From Rapidithrix thailandica (GTDB taxonomy: Bacteria; Bacteroidota; Bacteroidia; Cytophagales; Flammeovirgaceae), in assembly GCF_039710355.1 (NCBI RefSeq), contig NZ_JBDKWZ010000002.1, forward strand, positions 372,001 through 436,000: 64,000 bases of DNA, given 5' to 3'. The notes under the pieces are model-generated. The model made no database searches. It was given only the letters and a program-made list of their open reading frames with translations, and had not been told where the DNA came from. A program made the translations under genes and the position numbers. This document shows, in pieces, positions 17,701 to 25,663 of the stretch (within the stretch, counting starts at the first letter, position 1; the number at the start of each line of letters is the position of its first letter).

Positions 17701-18201
17701 TTAGTTTTTTAATTCACTCAGTAAAATTCTATTTAGACTACTAATGTCTTTATCTATCTTGATTTCCAGACTGGGTTTATTTATTTTTTTTATATCAAAA
17801 TCCAGCTTTGTCAAAAGTTCCAATCCAACTAATCCATATATTGAGGCAATATCCATGTCCTTCTTATGAGTCTTTAAGGTGCCTCTATAGAGGTCGCTAA
17901 AATTCTCAAAACCATTATCGAGAGCAGATTCATTCTTGTAGTTCTTTACTATTTGTGTGTAAGGGTCAGCTAATTTGTAACTTAGCTCTTTAATCAACCT
18001 TTTTTGTTCTTCTGAATACTCATTTAAATTCATTTGTTTCATTAGGATATCAATCAACTCTATAGCCTTTTCCTTGCTTGTTTGCTGGGTCATAAAATTG
18101 TTGTGAGCATTGTACTCAGAAACAAGACTCTTAGCCTGCTTTTTATTACTTTTTAATTTAAAAAAAGCGAATGTTACGGCAATAATTACAAGGGTAATCA
18201 C
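17701..18201 (-). CDS. Small membrane-anchored protein of unknown function
   Basis: 166 residues with a single N-terminal transmembrane helix (MITLVIIAVTFAFFKL) followed by a Lys-rich stop-transfer (KSNKKQAK). A ~130-residue mostly helical, charged soluble domain follows (SKEKAIELIDILMKQMNLNEYSEEQKRLIKEL...GLVGLELLTKLDF). No lipobox or catalytic motif. Low GC and position inside the island suggest acquisition. The preceding 199 nt upstream hold a small dyad (GTGTCCACCGGGCAC) and no gene. Confidence 0.65.
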   Translation of the reverse strand: MITLVIIAVTFAFFKLKSNKKQAKSLVSEYNAHNNFMTQQTSKEKAIELIDILMKQMNLNEYSEEQKRLIKELSYKLADPYTQIVKNYKNESALDNGFENFSDLYRGTLKTHKKDMDIASIYGLVGLELLTKLDFDIKKINKPSLEIKIDKDISSLNRILLSELKN

Positions 18202-18400
18202 TAAAAGAGTTGAAAATACAGGTAGGTTTAAATTAATGGTTACTGTATACTAATTAAACATAACGCTAAGATAATAACTGTGCTGATTGAACAGCAAAAA
18301 AGTGTCCACCGGGCACGATAATTTTAAGTTATGAAAAGTTTTACAGTCTAACCAAGCCCAACATTGTTTTTATTATTTGTTGTGGTTGCTTTTTACTTGT

Positions 18401-18838
18401 TTATCTTAAGCAAACTTGAATAGGTAGTATCATCATAACTGGAACAGGTTTGTTATCACAAAATCCTGATTTCCATTCAAAATCAGTTATAATTTTAAGT
18501 ATTTGTACAGCTACATTTGTTCCTTCAATATTTTGTATTATTCTTTTTCCAATTATTCTTCCCTCTTCATTAACTATAAAACCCACAATTATTTTACTTG
18601 GCTCTATTCCCATTCTTTCAAATTTCTGTCGAGGGAAAATAAGCGTTTTGGATATCATTTTATAAAGATTTGTCATTCCTCCATTTGGCTCTGGAATTTT
18701 TTCTGCAGTAAGGTATACTTCTATATTCGTTAGTGTGTCTAAATGAGATTCACATAAAGACTTATTGACTTTTTCATCATTTTGTCCCAAAGCCCTGACT
18801 GACTGAAAAACTATCAATACAAATATGAAGAGCTTCAT
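18401..18838 (-). CDS. Secreted protein with TonB C-terminal-like domain
   Basis: I choose ATG at 18838 (MKLFIFVLIVFQSVRALGQ, a clean signal peptide) over 18847, whose ATG lies inside the 64-bp repeat. The mature ~125 residues match the TonB C-terminal fold seen in many small Bacteroidota proteins: a short helix-rich lead (PNGGMTNLYKMISKTLIFPR), then KIIVGFIVNEEGRIIGKRIIQN, AVQILKIITDFEWKSG and the closing strand VPVMMILPIQV. It has no Pro-rich linker or N-terminal TM anchor, so it is not a complete energy transducer. The upstream region is entirely made of repeat copy B and the MITE-like element. Confidence 0.75.
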   Translation of the reverse strand: MKLFIFVLIVFQSVRALGQNDEKVNKSLCESHLDTLTNIEVYLTAEKIPEPNGGMTNLYKMISKTLIFPRQKFERMGIEPSKIIVGFIVNEEGRIIGKRIIQNIEGTNVAVQILKIITDFEWKSGFCDNKPVPVMMILPIQVCLR

Positions 18839-18840
18839 CC

Positions 18841-18903
18841 TTTGCATAGCTTTTACGATTTGTCCGTAAACGGAGAACTCTACTTAGAGCATGTTTAAAA
18901 TTC
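18841..18903 (+). repeat. Copy B of the ~64-bp direct repeat bounding the island
   Basis: TTTGCATAGCTTTTACGAT, TCCGTAAACGGA, ACTCTACTTAGAGCATGT and AAAATTC match copy A at 14307-14370. The last 20 nt are also the left end of the MITE-like element that begins at 18884. Confidence 0.85.
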
Positions 18904-19123
18904 TTTTTTGATGATGAAAGTTTTCAGTTTAGGGTTCTCAGAAGATCATTTTTTGGTCCGACACTTCGGTGGTCCGGCATACCGGAGAATAGTGGAACTA
19001 CTTGACCGGGGTGCCGGCCACCGGGATGCCGGCCACCGGGGTACAGGATCAAAAAAAATGATACACTGAGGTTCCTGAAATGGGAGTTTTCAACCCAAAA
19101 GGTGAAATTTAAACCTGCTCTTA
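18884..19123. mobile_element. MITE-like element with long imperfect terminal inverted repeats
   Basis: The 240-nt element begins TTAGAGCATGTTTAAAATTC and ends (reverse complement) TAAGAGCAGGTTTAAATTTC. Similarity of the ends extends inwards for ~75 nt, with blocks such as TTTCAGTTTAGGGTTCTCAG against TTTCAGGAACCTCAG and ATCATTTTTT in both. No open frame encodes a transposase. The core carries a GC-rich tandem repeat (GTGCCGGCCACCGGG then ATGCCGGCCACCGGG, 19011-19040). The right terminus supplies the TAA stop of the alpha/beta hydrolase gene, whose stop codon occupies 19121-19123. Confidence 0.7.
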
Positions 19124-20005
19124 TTGCAACTTGGGAATGACTACTTTTTTCAATAAATTCTTTGAAGAATCAAGCGCTGATTTCATAAAGTTATCCATTG
19201 TCTCAAATTCCCTGAACATAAAATTGGCCACCTCATGCCCTCTTCCTTCGTAAGCGTGCAAGGCCACCGGTTTATTCAGCTTCAAGCCTTTTTGGTAAAT
19301 CGGTTCGGAGCCAAAGAGCATTAACCATCCTTTGTTATACGCTTTACAATAGTGGTGGGCGGCTGTTCCGTAAGGTACTAACTGGTCATTGGTCCCATGA
19401 AATAATAATAAGGGCATCCAATTTTCAGCCGTAATGTAATTAAGGTCTACATGCGCTCCGGCAAATATCATAGCACCGGCAAAGCGGAATTTTTCAAAAA
19501 ACGAAAAACGCTCCGGGTCTTTGTGCACAAAAGGGTTAAAAATAAATTGTAAAACCGTTTCGGCTCCGGCACTGCTTCCGGCTATAAAAAACTTGTCCGT
19601 ATTCACTTCTAACTCTTTGGCATGATCATAAATATAGCGAGCGGCATCAGCAGCATCTTCCACAGCGGTGTAGATGGCTTTGATTTTTTCAGGCGTTTCC
19701 GTATGACAGCCAAAGCTTTTTCCTTTTAAATACAAGCGATAAGAGATCACAAAAACCCGGTAGCCCCTGTCCTGTAAGCCTTCGGCAAAAGGGTATTGGT
19801 GTTTAGGGTCTCCCCCGGTGAATCCTCCTCCATGAATGAACATGACCGAAGAACCATTGGACTCGCCCTCAGGTTCGTAATGGTGCATCCACAAGGTATC
19901 CGAGTCTTTTATTGCATAAGTAAGTGTAGTGGGTTTGCTTTTTTGAGCCTGTAAACTTACTGTAACCCCACAAATTGCTAAGAATAATAACGTTAGTGTT
20001 TTCAT
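19121..20005 (-). CDS. Secreted alpha/beta hydrolase (esterase), last gene of the PUL
   Basis: Start taken at ATG 20005 (MKTLTLLFLAICGVTVSLQAQ, a signal peptide); the frame upstream has only TTG. The carbohydrate-esterase-like fold of the BD-FAE/acetyl-esterase group shows HGGGFTGG (oxyanion hole), the nucleophile Ser in AGSSAGAE, Asp in HGTNDQLVPYG and His in YEGRGHEV. It probably removes acyl groups from a sugar in the periplasm. It follows the epimerase gene by 23 nt and ends inside the MITE-like element, so the original C-terminus may have been altered by that insertion; the tail KKVVIPKLQ looks plausible. Confidence 0.88.
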   Translation of the reverse strand: MKTLTLLFLAICGVTVSLQAQKSKPTTLTYAIKDSDTLWMHHYEPEGESNGSSVMFIHGGGFTGGDPKHQYPFAEGLQDRGYRVFVISYRLYLKGKSFGCHTETPEKIKAIYTAVEDAADAARYIYDHAKELEVNTDKFFIAGSSAGAETVLQFIFNPFVHKDPERFSFFEKFRFAGAMIFAGAHVDLNYITAENWMPLLLFHGTNDQLVPYGTAAHHYCKAYNKGWLMLFGSEPIYQKGLKLNKPVALHAYEGRGHEVANFMFREFETMDNFMKSALDSSKNLLKKVVIPKLQ

Positions 20006-20028
20006 ATTTCTAGATTTCAAAAGGAATT

Positions 20029-21213
20029 TTACTTAATTACAGACTCGACCGAAACATCAGCAGGAACTGCTAAACATTTCCATATTTGATACAGCCCTCT
20101 GGGGACATGAAAACATCCCTTCCACTTGCCTCCTTTATTGGGTAATAACACTTCCCCTCTCCTGTTCAAATAGCCAAACCATTCCCCATATTCGGAATCT
20201 CTAAATTTTTCCCAAGTATACAAATGTATTTTACGAAACCAGTTGGCACACTCCTTATTTCCTGTCAATCTATACGCTTTGGCCATACAAACCAGTGCCT
20301 CCAGGTGTACCCACCATAATTTTTGATCCCACTCCAACTGTTGGGTAGGATGGCCCAATACATCCATAAAATAAAAAATCCCGCCATATTTTTGGTCCCA
20401 ACCTTTTTCAAGGGTATTCAACGCTATGGCCACTGCTTTCTTTACAATATTTTCATCCCCTAACCTTTCGGCAAGATCCATCAAAAACCACATTGCTTCC
20501 AAGCCATGCCCCGGGTTGATCAAACGTCCCTCAAACGAATCGTTAAAACGGCCATCCATATTGACATTTTCAAGCAATACACCCCACTCTTCATGATAGA
20601 AATCGTCAATAATTTCCCTCACTAATTTTTGGGCCAATGCATCCACCACCTCGTTGCCAATGATGTGTTCCAATTCCAGCGAAAGGTTACTCAAAATCAT
20701 CGGTAATGCAAAGCTTTTTAGTGCCCGTGTACCGGCAACGTTTTTCAAATATTTACCTTTAGGGTTATTTTTTCTTTTCAGAATATTGTAAAATGTATCT
20801 CTGGCAATTTGGGCGTATTTGGGTTCCGGGTGAATTTTGTATAAGGCTCCCAAACCCATTGCGGCAAAACAGTCCGAAAATATATTATAGGGTTGGATCA
20901 AGGGTTTTCCATCCCGGGTCAGGGAAAAGTAAAAACTTCCATCTTGGTCCCTTCCGTATTCGGACAAAAATTCCGCTCCGTGTATGGCCATTTCCTTCCA
21001 CTCTTTTTTGTTTTCTACTTGGTGATACAAACTTGAAAACATCCACACTTCCCGACCTTGCAGCCAAATAAATTTATCCCGGTCAAACACCTTCCCTGAG
21101 CGGTCCAAGCAGGTGAAATACCCTCCACACTCTTCGTCTTTCGAATGGTTCATCCAAAATGGGATGACATTTTCCAACAACTCCTGCTTATACAAATAAC
21201 TATATTCCTTCAT
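20029..21213 (-). CDS. N-acylglucosamine 2-epimerase (AGE/renin-binding-protein family)
   Basis: Cytosolic epimerase of 394 residues, the usual length, with no signal peptide. It interconverts N-acetylglucosamine and N-acetylmannosamine. The (alpha/alpha)6-barrel landmarks are CGGYFTCLDRSGKV, KFIWLQGREVWMFSSLY, LINPGHGLEAMWFL with the catalytic-type His, WWVHLEALVCMAKAY, and KGCFHVPRGLYQIWKC. The FTCLDR/WLQGR segments favour AGE over cellobiose 2-epimerase. In Bacteroidota this enzyme usually belongs to sialic-acid or ManNAc catabolism, yet no NanL-type lyase is present here. It is 8 nt downstream of the DUF4434-like gene. Confidence 0.93.
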   Translation of the reverse strand: MKEYSYLYKQELLENVIPFWMNHSKDEECGGYFTCLDRSGKVFDRDKFIWLQGREVWMFSSLYHQVENKKEWKEMAIHGAEFLSEYGRDQDGSFYFSLTRDGKPLIQPYNIFSDCFAAMGLGALYKIHPEPKYAQIARDTFYNILKRKNNPKGKYLKNVAGTRALKSFALPMILSNLSLELEHIIGNEVVDALAQKLVREIIDDFYHEEWGVLLENVNMDGRFNDSFEGRLINPGHGLEAMWFLMDLAERLGDENIVKKAVAIALNTLEKGWDQKYGGIFYFMDVLGHPTQQLEWDQKLWWVHLEALVCMAKAYRLTGNKECANWFRKIHLYTWEKFRDSEYGEWFGYLNRRGEVLLPNKGGKWKGCFHVPRGLYQIWKCLAVPADVSVESVIK

Positions 21214-21221
21214 GCTTATCC

Positions 21222-22166
21222 CTATTTTAAGGTTGTTAGTTGATTCAAGTATTCTTTATAGCGGTTGAATAGATGCCCTGCCTGAAGATAGGCCGATTGA
21301 GGGCTCATGAAATGTGAAAACTCAAAGGTGATCGCTTTATCGTATCCGGCCTTGGCTGCCGCTTCCAATTTTAGTTTTAATTTTTCAAATTTTATAGGCA
21401 AAAATTTTATAGGCATATCCCGGTCAAAGGATTCTGCATTGGTCCAGCATTCCATGCCGTATTTATCCGCCAATTGTTTATTGACCGTAAAAAAACTTTC
21501 CAGTTCATGGTAATCGATATGGCCGTCCTGAAAGGCAACGGCATCCACGGCTCCTTTGACCCCGTCAAAAATTTCGTCCCACTCTTTTTCATGTTCTGTC
21601 AAGGAAACAACCTCTTCCTTTTTTAATTGGGAAGAAGCAGCCAATACTGCTTTCTTTCCGTCAATCCAAGGAGAAATTAAGGTAGGCAAGTTTGTGCCTT
21701 TCTCTTTGCACTGCATTCCCAAAGTCCTGAAAGCTTCTACTGCACCTTTCGTTCCCCGGCTGATTTCCATGCTCAGGTACCAACCTTTAAAACTTTTGTA
21801 GTACCCGTACTTCTCCCACACTTCATCAATTACATAGCGGTTGGCGTCAATTTCATGACTCATATCCCCGGTATCCCAATAGATACCGCTGTCGTATAAG
21901 CCAAAATAAAAGCTAAAGCCATATTTATCGGCAAGTTGTAAAAACAGCTCTACCCAATCTACCGGAGGAGTATAACAGCCAAATTTGTTCATCAGGTAGT
22001 CGGAAGGGTATGTAATAAACCTTCGATAGCCACTGCGAATTAAAATAACCGTATCGATGCCTATGGCTTTCATATGGGCAAAATCCTTATCCCATTCTTT
22101 TCTACCCCAATTCTGATGGGGAATATCGTGACTGATTTCATCGAGAAATGTTCCGGTAATTTTCAT
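21222..22166 (-). CDS. DUF4434-like TIM-barrel protein, putative glycosidase
   Basis: 314 residues without a signal peptide, so probably cytosolic. The N-terminus (GTFLDEISHDIPHQNWGRKEWDKDF) and the repeated beta-alpha pattern (IDTVILIRSGYRR, FSFYFGLYDSGIYWDTG, FKGWYLSMEISRGT, VDAVAFQDGHID, ECWTNAESFD, AITFEFSHFMSPQSA) fit the DUF4434 family. That family is built like a glycoside-hydrolase barrel. Acidic residues at strand ends (Glu in MEISR, Asp in FQDGH, Glu in TFEFSHF) are candidates for catalysis. The reaction is not established. It lies between the second SGNH esterase and the epimerase, in the middle of the PUL's processing genes. Confidence 0.8.
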   Translation of the reverse strand: MKITGTFLDEISHDIPHQNWGRKEWDKDFAHMKAIGIDTVILIRSGYRRFITYPSDYLMNKFGCYTPPVDWVELFLQLADKYGFSFYFGLYDSGIYWDTGDMSHEIDANRYVIDEVWEKYGYYKSFKGWYLSMEISRGTKGAVEAFRTLGMQCKEKGTNLPTLISPWIDGKKAVLAASSQLKKEEVVSLTEHEKEWDEIFDGVKGAVDAVAFQDGHIDYHELESFFTVNKQLADKYGMECWTNAESFDRDMPIKFLPIKFEKLKLKLEAAAKAGYDKAITFEFSHFMSPQSAYLQAGHLFNRYKEYLNQLTTLK

Positions 22167-22188
22167 AATCGTTCCTCTGTTTTCCGTT

Positions 22189-22878
22189 TCACAAATACTT
22201 TTTCCGTTGTAAGTAACTCACCCAGTAGGTGTATACTACAGGTTTCAAGTGAATGCCATCCAGGGTCCAGGCCTGTTTTAAGGCCCCGTTCTCATCGGCA
22301 AATTCTTCGTGTAAATTGATATAGACCAATTGCTCTTCCACCGCCAATTGTTGTAGTTTTTCATTCAATTGATTTACCAATGCATTTTTATTTTTCAAAT
22401 AATCATACTTCAGAAGAGTATCGTTCAAAGGCAAAATACTTTGCACGTATATCCTTGTTTTGGGCAAAGCTTTTTTCAGACGGTGAATGATTTGGGTATA
22501 ATTTTCAAAAATCACCTCCATGGGCAAACCTCGCCCCAGGTCATTGATCCCTATCAGTAAAAAGATTTTTTTCGGTTGAAGAGCTATCACATTATCCAAG
22601 CGGGCCAATACACCAAACGTATTATCCCCTCCAATGCCCCGGTTAGCGATCACTTTGCCGGAAATCAACTCTTGCCACTCTCCTCTTTCGGTAATACTGT
22701 TACCTAAAAAAACCATATCGTATTTCTGTACCGGCAATTGATTGTACAGCTCCATCCGCTGGTTATAGTACCAGTTGACATAACTACTATCCACTTGTGC
22801 ATTCGACTGGGCTTGCAAAATATTAGCGGCAAAAAGCAAGCTTAACAGTAATCCGTATTGTATTCGTATCATCCTCAT
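22189..22878 (-). CDS. SGNH/GDSL-type esterase (paralogue 2)
   Basis: Secreted esterase, 229 residues, with a signal peptide ending ILQAQ. All four SGNH blocks are visible: GNSITERG (Ser nucleophile, ~residue 58), ANRGIGGD (Gly), LIGINDLGRG (Asn) and DGIHLKP (Asp/His dyad). It likely removes O-acetyl groups from a glycan in the periplasm. It is a tandem paralogue of the gene just upstream, separated by 13 nt, with the same length and the same C-terminal YWVSYLQRKKYL pattern. Divergence between the two suggests different acyl positions rather than simple redundancy. Confidence 0.92.
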   Translation of the reverse strand: MRMIRIQYGLLLSLLFAANILQAQSNAQVDSSYVNWYYNQRMELYNQLPVQKYDMVFLGNSITERGEWQELISGKVIANRGIGGDNTFGVLARLDNVIALQPKKIFLLIGINDLGRGLPMEVIFENYTQIIHRLKKALPKTRIYVQSILPLNDTLLKYDYLKNKNALVNQLNEKLQQLAVEEQLVYINLHEEFADENGALKQAWTLDGIHLKPVVYTYWVSYLQRKKYL

Positions 22879-22891
22879 ACACAGTTAGTCG

Positions 22892-23575
22892 TTATAAGTA
22901 TTTTTTCTTTTTCAAATAGTCCACCCATTTGATATAGGCAATCGGTTTTAAGTGGATACCGTCAGGAGTGAACCTCTCTATCAATTGCCCTTCTTTGTTG
23001 CCAAGCACTTCCCATAAATTGATATATTCGATTTGGTTTTCCTTGGCAATTTCCTGTAGGGCTTCATTCAGGTAAACAATATCTTCCATCTTCACTTTTT
23101 TGAAAGGCTCTATGAGCTTTTCCTCATTGACCGGAAGTACACTTTGAAGAAAAAGCCGGGTTTTTGGGGAATATGTCCTGACGCGGTTTACGATCTTTCG
23201 ATAGTTTTGAATAATGAGTTCTTTGGGAATTTCTCTTTTTAAATCGTTCACGCCTATCAACAGAAAAATCTTAGCAGGTTTGTTCTCCAATATTTTGTCC
23301 AAGCGGGCCAACACGCCAAAGCTGATATCTCCGGAAATCCCGCGGTTGGCCACTCTTTTTTTAGGAAGGATATCCAGCCAATCTCCCGCTTCCGTGATGC
23401 TGTTTCCAAGAAATACAATTTCTTTTTTCCGGGAAGGGACCTCATCAAAATATTCCATCCGCAATTGATAATACCCATTGTTGTAAGCGCTGTCCACTGC
23501 TGTTTGTGCCTTCATCTCTATGCTACCCAACGTACAAGCAAGCACGGCCACGGACATAAAAATTTTCTTTATCAT
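22892..23575 (-). CDS. SGNH/GDSL-type esterase (paralogue 1)
   Basis: 227 residues, with signal peptide MIKKIFMSVAVLACTLGSIEMKA. The blocks are GNSITEAGDW, ANRGISGDISFG, LIGVNDLKRE and DGIHLKP, so the Ser-Gly-Asn-His set is complete. The Cys at residue 14 does not sit in a good lipobox, so it is probably soluble in the periplasm. It shares the RMEY/RMELY lead and the KWVDYLKKKKYL ending with its downstream paralogue. A 108-nt gap separates it from the symporter gene. Confidence 0.92.
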   Translation of the reverse strand: MIKKIFMSVAVLACTLGSIEMKAQTAVDSAYNNGYYQLRMEYFDEVPSRKKEIVFLGNSITEAGDWLDILPKKRVANRGISGDISFGVLARLDKILENKPAKIFLLIGVNDLKREIPKELIIQNYRKIVNRVRTYSPKTRLFLQSVLPVNEEKLIEPFKKVKMEDIVYLNEALQEIAKENQIEYINLWEVLGNKEGQLIERFTPDGIHLKPIAYIKWVDYLKKKKYL

Positions 23576-23683
23576 TTTATTTGAAATTTGTTTGTCTACA
23601 TACGAAAACTAAAGATACTGCAAAGGGGAAGCTTGTAAGACCACACTCCTGGATTGACGCATTCCCCGATGCAGATACCTGAT

Positions 23684-25579
23684 TTACCGGTCTAATTCCG
23701 GATTGGCTAACAAGGATTTTTCATTGGAAATAGAGGAATCGGAAATTATGTCCTTTTCTTTGTTCAGCTGATCCCACCAGTATTTTTTCAACAAACCGCT
23801 GGTCACCAGAAACACCGCTCCCCAGAGCAATAGTTTGCCGTTTTCATGAATCATAAAATAGATGGGAATGACAACTTGAGACATTTGCCAGAGAACACCA
23901 ATGACGATGTTAAAGCTATCCCGTTTGAAATCATGGTTAGGTACAAAACCGGGATTCTCCCGCATAACTTCTCTTTTGATCGGTCCCCAAAAACCCCAAG
24001 GTTTGGTTTGTTTATAAAATTGCTTGACCGCCTCCCGGTTTTCCAGCGGAGAGAGGAAAGTACCTAAAATGCATCCGGCCAATGAAAAAACTAAAATTAC
24101 GGGAAAAACATAAATATCCACAAATTCAGGGAAAAAGAACAGTTTTGCGGAAGAGGCGATCAACCCAAACAACATTCCATAAAAATAACCAAACCCTGAA
24201 AAACGCCACCAAATCCACTTCAACATATTCGCAGCCGCATAGCCTCCATACAGTGCCGAAGTAATCCAAAGGGTTAGTTCATTTAACGAAGCGGCATAAA
24301 ACCCGAAGGTAATGCCTATCACTACTAATAAAATAGAAGAAAGGATACTCAAGCGGATATACTTTTTGTCGGAAGCATCCGGGTTGACATATTTTTTATA
24401 AATATCATTGACGATATAAGCAGGAGCGGCATTGATAAATGCGGAAAAGGTGCCCATGAAAGCAGACAAAAGTCCTGCGAGCAATAAGCCTTGAAAGCCA
24501 ATGGGTACAAATTTGCTGATGGCTTTGGGCAAAACCATTTCAAAATCAATTTCCCCACCCATTTGTCCTAGCTCAGGTCCCATATACACCAAGGCAAGAA
24601 CGGCAAAAGCCGCCACCATCAAATAACGGGGCATGTACAGTACTAAAATACTGATGACGCTCATTTTTGCAGCTTCGGAAGGTGTGCGGGTAGATAATAC
24701 CCGTTGCATATCATAGCTGGGAACCGGCCCTGCCAAGGAAGCAAAGATGCCTTTGAACAACATCATCATAAACAGCAACCCAAATAACTCAAAACCGTCC
24801 GTTGCAATTTTCTGATTGACATTGGGAATCGGTGTTTGACTCCAATCCAAATTCAGGTTCCAACCAAAAAACAGGTCTTTCCAGCCTTCGGGAACCACAG
24901 CGCTAATTTGATCTCCGGTAACGGAGGTATAACCAATATAACCGATCACCATACAAGACACCGTCATGATCACGAATTGCATCACTTCCGTAGCTACCAC
25001 ACTGTACATCCCCCCTTTTACCGTATAAATAGCCGTGGCAAAACAGATCAATAAGGCATATACCCGTTCGGAAGACAATAACCAGGGCCCGAGTTGCAAG
25101 GAAAGATCCCAAGGTAAAACCGATGTACAGAACTTTCCGATCCCCTCAAAGAAATAAGCGATAAAACCTATTACACTAATGACGGCAAATACGACTATAA
25201 TGATATGGGAGAGCCGGGCTCCTTTTCCTTCGCCAAAGCGGAAGGTAATCCATTGGGCTCCGGTCATCACATTGGAACGCCTCATCCATATGGCCAGGAA
25301 AACAAACACAAACACTTGATTCCAAACAGGCCACAGCCACGGAATCCAGGCACTTTTTAACCCATAGACAAACAAAATACTGACCGTCCACATGGCTCCT
25401 GAAATGTCGAACATTCCGGAAGCATTACTCAAACCCAAGTAATACCACTTGAGTTTGTTTCCTCCCAAGAAATAAGACTCCATATCTTGCGAAGCCTTTT
25501 TCGATATGTAAAAACCCAAAAACACTATACTTGCCAGATAGAGCAAGATGATGAGTATGTCCAGTTCGTGTAAGGTCAT
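23684..25579 (-). CDS. Sodium:solute symporter (SSS family)
   Basis: Inner-membrane transporter, 631 residues, with ~14-15 hydrophobic segments. Family marks are FLGGNKLKWYYLGLSNASGMFDISG in TM1-2, YTVKGGMYSVVATEVMQF near TM6, and a TM8-9 region with SAFMGTFSAFINAAPAYIVNDIYKKY. It should carry a sugar or sugar acid across the cytoplasmic membrane with Na+. The C-terminal ~120 residues form an extension with two more TM helices (LLWGAVFLVTSGLLKKYWW). In this PUL it would be the inner-membrane step after SusC/SusD uptake. Confidence 0.9.
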   Translation of the reverse strand: MTLHELDILIILLYLASIVFLGFYISKKASQDMESYFLGGNKLKWYYLGLSNASGMFDISGAMWTVSILFVYGLKSAWIPWLWPVWNQVFVFVFLAIWMRRSNVMTGAQWITFRFGEGKGARLSHIIIVVFAVISVIGFIAYFFEGIGKFCTSVLPWDLSLQLGPWLLSSERVYALLICFATAIYTVKGGMYSVVATEVMQFVIMTVSCMVIGYIGYTSVTGDQISAVVPEGWKDLFFGWNLNLDWSQTPIPNVNQKIATDGFELFGLLFMMMLFKGIFASLAGPVPSYDMQRVLSTRTPSEAAKMSVISILVLYMPRYLMVAAFAVLALVYMGPELGQMGGEIDFEMVLPKAISKFVPIGFQGLLLAGLLSAFMGTFSAFINAAPAYIVNDIYKKYVNPDASDKKYIRLSILSSILLVVIGITFGFYAASLNELTLWITSALYGGYAAANMLKWIWWRFSGFGYFYGMLFGLIASSAKLFFFPEFVDIYVFPVILVFSLAGCILGTFLSPLENREAVKQFYKQTKPWGFWGPIKREVMRENPGFVPNHDFKRDSFNIVIGVLWQMSQVVIPIYFMIHENGKLLLWGAVFLVTSGLLKKYWWDQLNKEKDIISDSSISNEKSLLANPELDR

Positions 25580-25663
25580 ATAATCTACTTTTAAAGTTTA
25601 AGCATCTGTGCTTTTTCGCACACATGACAGCATTCATAATCAAAGATCTCCAACAGACCGTTT

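Noticed and set aside
18961..19040. Short GC-rich tandem units as a possible CRISPR-like array
   Set aside because: Only two 15-nt units without spacers, inside the MITE-like element; not a CRISPR.
20029..21213. Cellobiose 2-epimerase as identity of the AGE-family gene
   Set aside because: The FTCLDR and WLQGREVWM segments and the amino-sugar context fit N-acylglucosamine 2-epimerase better.
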